Assembly (NCBI GenBank): GCA_965153455.1
Contig: OZ234494.1
Location: forward strand, 1,240,001 to 1,304,000
DNA length: 64,000 nt
Origin: Sphagnum compactum
Taxonomy: Eukaryota > Bryophyta > Sphagnopsida > Sphagnales
Direction of reading: 5' to 3'
A program made the translations under genes and the position numbers. The notes below the pieces were generated by a model. The model saw only the letters and a program-made list of their open reading frames with translations. It was not told the origin of the DNA and did no database searches. The first letter of the stretch is position 1; every line of letters begins with the position of its first letter. Shown here piece by piece: positions 1-10,320 of the stretch.

Positions 1-2109
1 TAGGGTGCAAAGTGAGGTTAATTTCTAGAAAACAGTAAGGTTTTGAGAATTGTTGTTAGGCTTCTTCTAGAAAAAGAGTACTTGAGAATTGTTGACCCAT
101 CGCAGTCTCGGTACTGTTGTGTTTGTGACGAATGGTTGACCCATCACATTTCAAAGCACTGGGATTGTGACTTCCCCCCCAGTCATGACGTCTGGGTCAC
201 AGCAAGGGCATGAGGAAGAAGAAAAAGGCTCATGGTAAGCAGCTTTATCTGGTAGGTGGAGTAGTAGTAATATTTGAGGGCGGTGCCATTCTAATAATCG
301 CTGTAAAAACTCAGAACTATTCACATTTTTCTGGTCTAATCCTGGATAATTTCCAATTGACAAGAAGCTAACCAACAATTTCTGATGCATCTGGAGTTTG
401 CTGCATCATGAATAAATTTGCTAAAATGCTTACCTACCTGGGAACAGAATTGAGATGAAGAAATATTCACAAGAAATTCTGATCAGTTGAAGATGAAGCA
501 CTCATGGAGACTACAATTGCGCAGCTGGTAATGAAGAAGGATTACTGCCATAATGATTCAATCTAAGGATTTTGATTTCAGGAGGACTGAGATGAAGGAT
601 TGAGTTCAAAAATTAGTCAAGGATTCAGATGATGATTTCTTGATAAAAAATTGATCGGTGACAGATTTCGTTAGTGGAGTGAAAATCAGAACTCTCAAGA
701 GATCATACAAACAATGAAGAATATTATGATGGGATTATAGAGTTTAGAGGTCAAGATTCCAGAACTCTGATCATTTTCTGGTCGATGAACCTGATCCCAT
801 ACAAACGGTGTTTTGTGGTAGGCCGGCACAATCATCATCATCAGCAGCATCATCACATTGGAGCTTGATTCTGATCATGGGCCATGGCTCGGCATAATTT
901 GGATTCTAGTGGCCGCTACTCCTGTTTTTCTGGTCAGTAATTAATCACAGCAAGAACTCGTGGTTTTTGCACTCAACATGATGGGCGCAGCTGTGGATAA
1001 AGAAACCCAATTATCTGCACAGAGGTTTTGCACAAAAAAGAGGCTTTTCTAATCGCCATGATGATTTCGCTCTTGATCATGATCCATGTGCCGTGAAGTT
1101 ATAGCCATTGAGCAAATCGTGTCTTGAAGGAGCTAATTTGATGGTGATCGAGCTGTGACGCTGATCGAGCTCTCGTGCTTGACAGCCGGTCCCACTTAAG
1201 ATAGATTAGGACTAGGTCACTAGAGACTCTTATCTGCCTGGTAATGTACGCTAGCTGCTGCTGTTAATGCTTCTGCTAGAAATCCACCAATGGAAGTTAC
1301 AAAGCTGATTACATTATGCTTGGAGATCAATGGAGTGACAGAGAATCAAGCTTTTGCAAATCAAGATGATTTCTTCCTCTTCTTCTTCTTCTTCTTCTGA
1401 TCGGTGAGCATTTTGGAACCTTGATTGTAGAGCATTAAGCATGATCTTCTCCAAGCTTCCACAAACATTGCTTGCGAGTCCGGCTAGGATATTAGTAAGT
1501 GGTTTTACAACTTACGAGAGATCAGACTTATTGCAGAGCAATTTACTTTGCGAGCTTAGAATACATCAATTCCATGTGCTAATGATGATTGGAACAACAA
1601 TATTTGTCGTCATCACAGGTCATGACTCATGTGATGAGAACTTTGTGGGATTTGATTCTTTGCTAGACATGCTCCTAGTTAAGTTTGGATTCGGAGAGTC
1701 GCTAGCTGCTAAGGTGGTATGTAGAGCTTCAAGGGCCTGATTCTCTTGTGTTCCAAATGCTGATCAGCTATGAAGCTCAGTGTTATAATCAGCTCGTGCG
1801 ATCAAGAGTTGTCTGTAATTTGAGAGTGTTGGAAGATCATGACATGAGCACAGCATTTCAATCCCAAGTCCTTGCAATGTTTTGACTCTGAATTAAGGGT
1901 TTGTGGTGGATCAAAGCTTGGTCATGTTGCAATCAGTTTCATGTACGTCGAGGTAGTACTTCATGCGCTCAGACGTTGTCGAAAGGCTTCCTGCGTGTAT
2001 GAACGGTCTACTACGTCCTCCCTCTCTCTAGTAGCTAGTGCAGTCGTGCTGTCCTCTAGTGCAGGACTTCGTGCAGTCTCAGAGTACAGAAAAGACTTTT
2101 GTTGCCATA
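1..2109. other. Upstream region of the aquaporin gene, GATC-rich, no coding exon recognised
   Basis: No protein family could be recognised on either strand. The stretch contains short open frames only, including one of 99 codons at 1441-1740 that resembles nothing I know. It carries a TTC microsatellite at about 1377-1400 and a striking density of GATC and ATGATC words. It probably holds the promoter and 5' leader of the downstream NIP gene, but no transcription start can be fixed. Confidence 0.5.
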
Positions 2110-4426
2110 ATGGATCAGAAGATGTCAGAAATCTCACAATGTACAAATCCATTGAACTCAAAACTCGGCACTGGCTTGATCAGTAGTCGTGGTGATCACA
2201 GCACTGGTGGCTTGCAGGTTTACGATCAGATTGCTGCTCACTCGAGCATGCTGCGGGCGCCTCTTCTAATTGCCTCTCGCGGCCGGCCGTTCGACAAGCT
2301 GCTGTGCTCAACTATGGCGGAAGCCGATCATATTCCTGCAACTACTCCCGCAGTAATTACGTCATATCTCAACATTCTCAAACGGGTACAAAGAACAAAT
2401 TGTTCTGGCGAGAGCAGCCCTAAAACCCTTCTTCTTCTTCTTCTTCTTCTTCTTCACACAGACAATATCGCAAGGATCTGCAGATCATTGAAGTTACACA
2501 GTCGACAACAGTAGTGTATATGTGACCTCCTTCTGCAGTGATTGACTGACTGACTTTCTTCCGAAAGACGTGACTGATTGCAGGCTGGAGCTGAGTTCAT
2601 GGCAGTGTTTCTGGTAGTCTTCATGGCGGGTGGGACGACGATTGTGAACACTCAGATCAATGGAGATCTCACCTTGATGGGTCTGGCCATTGCTGGAGGT
2701 ATACCTGTGATGCTTATGATCTATGCAATCGGTGGCATCTCTGGTGCACATATGAATCCTGCTGTCAGTCTTGCGTTTGCATCAAAAGGCGTCTTTCCAT
2801 TTGCAATGGTACGTACTGCGCACACTACTTGTCTTGAACCTGATTTCTCCATCTTCTATTTGATCAGATTCCTTCCATTTGCAACAACAAGATCATCAGC
2901 TGCGTGTTGTGCACAATGGTGAGAATGAGATGGTCCCTGGAGATGCTTGGAAGGGAAGCTGGAAGCAGTAGTATACACTTTTGTGATCAATACTGTGCCT
3001 GAACCATGGATGCATCAGCTCTCAAACCTCAGGTTGTTGCAAATGTCACACAGAAATTTATCAGAACTTTTATTTGTACAGGTGCCTGTCTACGCATTCG
3101 CACAAGTGCTTGGATCCACAACTGCAGCTGCACTTCTGAGAGGTTTGTTCAATGATCCTCAAGCATTGATAACATTTCCATACATGGGTTCTGGCAAAGC
3201 TTTTATTGTGGAGGCAATTTCCGGATTCAATCTGGCATATGTGGCAACTGCTGTTACTACAGGTTTTCACACTGTAAGAATCAGATCTCTTTTTCTCTCT
3301 TTTGCAATATTGCTTGCAGAATGTCTCTTGTTTTCTCCTTGATATGTACTATTGCAGTTCTTATTCATCTGCTATGCGCAAAATAAGTATCTGCAGTTCC
3401 TGGTGAAAATTGTTGAAAGTATTGTTGTCTACAACTTGGATCAAAGAGTTCTTGCATCCATGGCACCTACAGGACTTGTAAAATGCTCTTGTGATTTAGT
3501 CCCATCTAATTCACCTGTATTCTCCATGTGCATTATCCAAGAGAAATTTCTTTCCTCCCACGTTTTCTTGACTTCGAAGCTCGGGGGGCTCCATCCACCT
3601 TTCCTCCCTTAGAACAAAAAAAAGATGGGAAAAACAAAAGAAGAAGAAGAAGATGATCATGATAAGGTTTCAGTGCCAGCTGGGGATTCATGTCTATGTT
3701 TCTGGTTGTGAAACAGAGTGGAGAGCTGGCTGGTATTGCCGTAGCTGCAACTGTTATAATCAACATACTCTTTGCTGGGTATGAACTATGAACCCCAATG
3801 CTTATCACATCCATAGGTTTTGTTTCATTGAGTACTGGAAGCTAGTTTCATAGACAACAAATGTGTTTTGTGAAAGTAAACTTGGGTGAATTAAGCTACA
3901 CCATTTTCTGCTTCACCAGAAAACGAACTGCTTTACACACAGTTCAAGCCTGATGCACCCAAGTCTGTTTCAGCTATATCATCATAATTCCAGATTTTGC
4001 AGCTTTGTTCAAAGTATGGATATGAGGGAGCTTGTTTACGTTGTCCTCTCCTTCTATATTTACATCTAAAACCTTCAGGTTATTATCTTGAGTGTCCTTC
4101 TATTGATCATCAAGCCTCAAGATTATGGTCTCATATTCTCCTTCAACTATATATCAAATATATCAAACCCTTTGGGTTTCTGTTTTTTTTCTTTTTTTTC
4201 TGTCATTGTGTCCATTCTATTGTTCATGAAACCTTTGTGGGTACTGTGTTTTGGCAATTTCATGTTTGTGTACAGGCCTGTATCTGGAGCTTCCATGAAC
4301 CCAGCAAGAAGCTTGGGTGCTGCTATAGTTGCCAATTCGTATCATGGGATTTGGATCTACATGCTTGCACCAACCATAGGCGCTTTGGCTGGAGCTTGGA
4401 TTCACAAATTGGTTCAGATCCAGTGA
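2110..4426 (+). CDS. NIP-type aquaporin (major intrinsic protein), five exons, complete
   Basis: Membrane channel of the nodulin-26-like intrinsic protein family, expected to pass water, glycerol or uncharged metalloid acids. Exons: 2110-2385, 2584-2808, 3082-3273, 3717-3778 and 4276-4426. All junctions are GT-AG and in phase, giving 301 residues. The start chosen is the first ATG of the open exon 1 frame (2110); Met68 is an alternative. Two canonical NPA boxes are present: loop B SGAHMNPAVS (Asn150) and loop E SGASMNPARS (Asn260). Counting from these as in AQP1, the ar/R filter reads Gly130 / Ile248 / Ala257 / Arg263. The segment GELAGIAVAATVIINILFAG is a typical NIP helix 5. The N-terminal tail of about 92 residues before the first helix is longer than usual. 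A small residue at the H2 position suggests a wide, metalloid-permeable pore; this is inference from filter rules. Family assignment is firm, subgroup less so. Confidence 0.9.
2425..2456. repeat. CTT microsatellite in aquaporin intron 1
   Basis: A run of nine or so CTT units lies just inside the first intron, 40 bases past the proposed donor. It gives a leucine-rich open frame that is not coding. A second TTC run lies at about 1377-1400 upstream of the gene. Confidence 0.8.
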
Positions 4427-6880
4427 TTACATATACCATTCATATCATACTAGTACTGCTAACTAGTAGTCTACATGTAATATTTAGACCCAACAATGTT
4501 GATGCATGTGTACAATCAGACAATGCAGGATGTTTAAACTCTCTCTTCCTTACATCATCCACCACATGCATACGCTACGCCAGAAACTTCCCATTCCAAT
4601 TTGATTTTCTTGGAGGCAAGCACTTTGAAGGTTCAGCTAGTTCCAATGTCAGAGAATCATCCTTCAATTGCAACACCTTGTTTTCACGAGGGATTTTTAT
4701 TGGTGTGACAAAAATTCAATCTGATAAACAGCACGAGGGGTAATGATTTGCTGTTGGGATGCTTTCAATTGTCAAACGCGCAATCTTTGATTCAACCACA
4801 ATGGGTACATAGGTAGTCCTTTTGGATTGGGATTGTCTTGCCAGCTTTGGGTAGGTTTGAAAATGCTTAAAATCCTTCCAAGTATACATGTTGATCCCCA
4901 TGATCAAACTTTCACAACTCATTCAGTAGTTGAAGTATTCTTATTGAAAATATTGAGATAAAAGAAGATGTCAAACCGCATACTGACTTTCCTTAAAAAA
5001 AAATTCCCTCCCTTTTTTCTCATGTCTGCACACATGCCTTTTTAGAACAAAAACATGGAAAACATACACATTCCTCTAGGCTAGTCATAATCCCTGTTTT
5101 ATCATTTTAGATCAAAGATTGGAAATAAGACCAAGGTGAATATTTCGTCATGCAAATTTCAGGGAAAATTTTTGAAATTTTTTTCATCACATTAAGACTC
5201 TGATTTTAGTTTGGTAGCAATTTTTAAACTATTTAGATAGGTTCTAAAAACATGTCACCATTTAATGCTAAAATCCCTATTTGGATGCTAGCCAACAACA
5301 CAACATCAACAAAAATTGAAAAAAAACATCACTGCAACAAATTCTTCCCTTCACTGAAACCCAAAAAGAAAATCTCATTTAGTTCTGTTCTGTTTTTTTT
5401 TTGGTCCCCTAAAGTAATTCTACAAAATATGAACATGATTGTGAAATTGTTCCATACAACACAGGTAGTATTTTTTTTCCCATGGGTGGTTGTTGTATGG
5501 TTGTGGCACAAATTTTCATTTTAGTTGGGCAAGCTTCCCAATAGTCTTAGAAGTGTAAAGGTTCAAATTTAGCACTTGCAATCTGTCTATTAAGGAACAT
5601 TGTTTGTTTGTCCCCTTTTGTCACAAGGGGATCTCCCAAACCACAGCACCACTATGCTCTTGGTACTGTTGGAAAGCCATTGATGAGTAGGGGTTCATTG
5701 AGGTGGTTTGGTAATGTTCAGACCCATGATGATCATCATAGAATTATTGAATATTGAATAATTTTGTCAAATAAAATTTAACAAAATTAAACATTTTAGA
5801 TAAGTTAGGGCAAGCTCTTGGTACTGGTTGCAAGCTTTTGTTGAGTGAGATTTATTAGAGCTGATTTTTATAATTTTTAGACCTATTAAAGGGGGGGAGT
5901 TATTAAATTTTGAATAATTTTCATGACTTGAAATCAATTTAAGATTTTAAATATTTTTTTTCATCATCAAGGTCATGTTCATCAAGGGTTCTATTAGATG
6001 TGAACATCAAGACCCAAACAGTTTCAAATATTTTCAAGTTTTTGATATATCTCCACCAATCCAAATACTCACCACAAATTTGGACTTCACAAATTTCAAA
6101 TTAGATTAAAGAAGGTACGGTCAAAGTTACAATGACCATTCTTGAGGCCCTCCTAATGAAGCATATAATTTGTACTATTGTACACATAGTAAATCAATTA
6201 ATGTATGCATGCTTTGAAAACAATGCAACACAAATGATAACTTTCCAACAAGGTGGAAAGAAATTTAGCTAGATGCAAAGTTTGTCGACCATGTGTAACT
6301 TTTATTGGGCTTACCGTTTCAACCCAATAGTGTTTTTCTGTCATTCAAGGTGAAACCTACAACGTAGATAATTGTAGGTCAAACCCATGTGTACTCAAAG
6401 AAAATTTCATCTAAAATCTTTAAATGAGATTCAAAGCTCCTCCAAATCAGGAGATTTTTTTTGGATATCAACTACACAAAATGAATTTTAAAGCTCCTCC
6501 AAATCAACAACTTTTCACAATTTCTCCTAATTACCACAGTCAATGCATTATATTGTTTTGATGAAATGCAAGTTATAGAGGGAGAATTCTCACAAACAAT
6601 ATGTGAAATTGCCATGAAAAACATTGGTATTTAAAGAGAACAAACTCTATAATCCCAAGATGCAAAGCTTGTCAACCAAGTGTGTGAATATTGCGCAGGT
6701 TGTTTCAACCTAGTAGTGTTATTTTGCAATTTAAATGTAATACCCACAATAAAGATAATTATAAATCAAAAACCTGCAATCTACTTCAACACCTTAAATT
6801 ATCATCTCCTTGATCTCAAAGATCATGTATAGGAAGAAAAATGATCAACTTATCAAACTATTCTAAACCTCCTCCAAATT
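4427..6880. other. AT-rich intergenic region
   Basis: No gene recognised. The first few hundred bases are probably the 3' UTR of the aquaporin. The rest is AT-rich. A diverged direct repeat of about 120 bp occurs at 6272-6390 and 6657-6775. Its right part may belong to the decayed NB-LRR element that follows. Confidence 0.5.
6272..6775. repeat. Diverged direct repeat, two copies about 385 bp apart
   Basis: Copy 1 (about 6272-6390) and copy 2 (about 6657-6775) both begin AGATGCAAAG(T/C)TTGTC and both carry TTTCAACC(C/T)A(A/G)TAGTGTT, followed by a matching AGATAATT segment. The similarity is clear but imperfect, so the duplication is old. Confidence 0.6.
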
Positions 6881-8830
6881 AATGACCTCTCACAATTTGT
6901 CCTACAAGAATATTGAAGATTATCCACATAACCAAACACATGCAACTTCTTCAAGCAAGTGTGGACCTCCAAAGAGAGGTAAACTTTCAAGAGATTTGCA
7001 ACAAGTGAAATTTAGTGTTGCAAATTAAGCATAGCACCTCTCTCCACTTCAAAAAATTCCACAAGTCTAGAACAACCATGTAATTCCAACTCTACAAGAC
7101 CAAGAAAAGCACCACAACGAGTGAAGGACCTTGGAAGTCATTTCAAACTAACACACTCACTTAAAGAAAGACTTCTAGGTCACCAAAACATATTTGGCAT
7201 CCAAGTTAGCAAGGTTGTGAAATCATTGAAATTCCATAACTTCAAGTCCTCAAGCTTTGTCAATCCAAATATATTGTCAAGCAATGCCACATGTTCATAG
7301 CAACTTCCATCAATACTAACTTTTGTGAGAGCAACCAACCCAAATAGGTTTTCCAAATAAACTCCTTCTCTTGTAGGTTCATGAATCTAAGTTTCTTCCA
7401 CAACCAATTGCAATGGTGTCAATTCCATGTAAACATGTTCAACCCATCTAAAGTTTTCACCATTCACAACCCAACATGTTCAAAACTTCAAGTGATTTTA
7501 GGCCAACCCTACAAAAGGGAAATACTTCAATTCCAAACATTCTTCTAGATTGAAAATCTTCAACACTTGTAAAAATTTAACTTTGGCAATTCCTTTAGAA
7601 AATCATTATGTGACAACTCAAGAAAACCCAAATACTTGAGATTATTTTTTCATCAAGTATATATCGAAACTCTCTTCTTCTTAGATCTATAAGAACCTTC
7701 ACATTTTGAATCCCCATCAAAAAACCTTTTGGCAAATCACATATCCAATTTCCACCTAGCATTATTATTACCAATTCAAGTGCACAAAATTTTATAGGGA
7801 GTTTTTCCAACATGTCCTCCAATGATAATCTTTAAGCTTTAAAAGGTTCAACACTATCTATTGTGCACTCTAGGGGACTACTCCCAACTTTCGAATACCT
7901 CAACAAAGAAAGAGTTGTTTCATAAATGTGGCACTATCATTCTCCATTATGTAAAATGTCAAATCCCTCATCACATAATGTACCTTAGACCATGATAAAT
8001 CTATGTCATTCAACTCAATCACTAATCACATCCACAACTTCTTTCACAAGCCAAATGCATCTACTCTAAGATTCATCTCTACATTGTTTAGAAATCAAAC
8101 CATTCCAACCCAATACCAAAACACTTGTTCATGATGGGTAACAACAATTTCTTGAAACCATGTTGTTATCTCACAACCTATTGGATGTGGACCTTGAAAT
8201 CCAAACACTTTAGCTATTGGCTTTGATGGTATAATAACCTCTTGGTGCTTATATAATTGTTTTATTGTCATTGGTACCAATTGCATTTCCATTTGTGATT
8301 TACAATATATAAATTGGTGTTGGGTGGTCAACAACGTGACACTTCCATCTCCCTTGGCTAAGTCAAGTTGATCAAACATTTCGTCATTCCAAATGTCATC
8401 CAAAAACCAAACCAAAAACACTCATGTTTTTCTCAACTCATTGTACAAATGGCACTTGTAATCTTCTTGATTACTATGTAAATCTAGATCTTAACCCACC
8501 TTTTTACTTATGGTTCAATACAAAGACAATATATTTGGAGATTGCCCCATAGTGAGCCAAATAAATGTTCATCCTTGAAAATGGTGTTGCACACCTGGCA
8601 TCCCATAGGCTATTTGAAGAAAAAGAGTTTTCCCAACTCCCCCCATGCCCCAAATTCCAACATAGGGAGGACTTGTGCTTCTTTTTGAGGTCAACTTCTC
8701 TACCCTCTCCACTTAGCCCTCCAAACACTTATGTCAAATATTGAGCCCACAAATTTGGAACAACCACCCCTTTTCCCAAACGCTTGTAAGCTTCCTCTAA
8801 ACAGTTTTTTGTGAATCTATGTGCACTTAT
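6880..8830 (-). pseudogene. Decayed CC-NB-LRR-type disease resistance gene
   Basis: The minus strand carries, in the right order, pieces of an NB-ARC-LRR immune receptor, separated by stops and frame changes. At about 8626-8661 is an intact P-loop, VGIWGMGGVGKT. After a frame change at about 8520-8565 comes FIWLTMGQSPNILSLY (RNBS-A-like). At about 8300-8421 there is FLDDIWND (kinase 2) and GSVTLLTTQ (RNBS-B). Leucine-rich repeats follow at about 7600-7822 (LPKGFLMGIQNVKVL), 7200-7400 (GLTKLEDLKLWNF) and 6900-7140 (LVELELHGCSRLVEFFEVE). GLPLA and MHD motifs were not found. Such receptors sense pathogen effectors through a nucleotide switch. This copy cannot make a full protein, and no intron arrangement explains the many stops. 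Confident as to family; whether any part is transcribed is unknown. Confidence 0.8.
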
Positions 8831-10320
8831 GTGCATACTATGTGACAGCTCCCACCTTATCACCAAACACTTATTTTATATTTTCAAACACGTCATTTTA
8901 AAATCATAATGAATTGCATCTATGGTTAAACATAACTACAATATTAAGCCAGACAACTTTTTCCTCACTGAATATTTGATCATAGAGTCATTGATGATCT
9001 GCGACAAATGATTAGTTGCTTGGCCATAAGGTGGTAAGGTGACTGTTCCCCCATTTGGTGATAAGAAGGTGTTTTGGTGATAGATGTAGTTACCCTATAT
9101 GAGTCTCTCTTGGATGTTATCATTTTGGAAATGACACACTAATTATACTGATAAGATTCACACTGGACACTACCGTTCGCCCTTATTTTCATGAAGCTCC
9201 TTGAAGCTCGAGTATTCCCGACCAAGGGCCAAAAAGTGGTCCACACAGAACAAGACACACGAGACCCTCTTCAAGAAACCTCCAACACATATATGCACAC
9301 GCAACTAAATGCAACAACAAGCTTTACATCTGCAAACAAGCTCAACACAATGTAGAGAAAAACTGCAAAAGAGATGAATGGACAAGCGTTGCAGGTGCAA
9401 AGGGGAACTGAAGGGTGAAACCGTGTGAGACTACCAGATTAGATACTTGAACTGAATCAACAGTTAGTAATTGAACAAGTAGAACCTTAACAAAGGACAC
9501 CTATAACTTGGTTCTTTTCTTTTTCCCAAGGTGATGAAATACACGTCCTACTAGTGACGTTGAAGCCTTAATGCTGACAACATTGGTATTAATTTACGGT
9601 GTTGGGCGGGCATTTCATTTTTAAAATAACCTCCGGTTCCAGTTATTTGAAAAATTCAGAATCAAAGGACCTACAACATGGAGAAACATTTATGAACTCT
9701 ACAACTATGATCCATCAATTATTTGGAACCATGACAAATCAGGGGCTCAAGTTGCACAATTTGTGCTAACTCAGCTCAGGCAAAACAGTTAAATTCAAGG
9801 CTATGTTTGCTTCAACTGTCCGCAAATCATCCCCCGATGATGCAGTAATGCTACCATGGGTCATGTACGCAATCATTGGCTGCATTCTGCCAATTTAGCT
9901 ATTGCACATCATCAAATCTTTAAAACAATCTGCCAGTCCAGAGGAAAATCTCCATTGCTAAATCCTGATCCTTACATGTTTGGGTTGGCCTCATGGCCAC
10001 ATCCTCAGATGTCAAACCCCTAGTTGGGAGGACTGTTACCTCACAAATTATGCAAACCTTGTGGACTTCACCGTCCCAGGCACTGGGACAAGTACCATAG
10101 TCTAGCCCATTCAGGGAAGACCAAGTTATTTTCCATATACGGGCATCCCTGCCTAAGAAACAAAACTGGGTCCCAAAATAATCAAGTCCTAACCAGAACC
10201 GAATTCACAGCTTCTTAGTTCCAAGCCTAACAATCAAAGGTTAGGGTTGGCATTTACACTCAACAGTGAGTAACACAGCATGATAATTTGGCACGACACA
10301 GGGATTTTTAAAAACCAGGC
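8831..10320. other. Intergenic region downstream of XPF, no gene seen
   Basis: No recognisable coding segment, RNA gene or repeat. The part nearest 10320 is probably the 3' UTR of the XPF homologue, which is read leftward. Base composition rises towards the gene. Confidence 0.5.

Noticed and set aside
1441-1740. Open frame of 99 codons upstream of the aquaporin
   Set aside because: No recognisable domain and no splice sites leading to the aquaporin; treated as untranslated.
4088-4275. Open frame continuing upstream of the last aquaporin exon
   Set aside because: The conserved helix 5 to loop E sequence needs the junction 3778/4276; the extension is T-rich intron with its own polypyrimidine tract.
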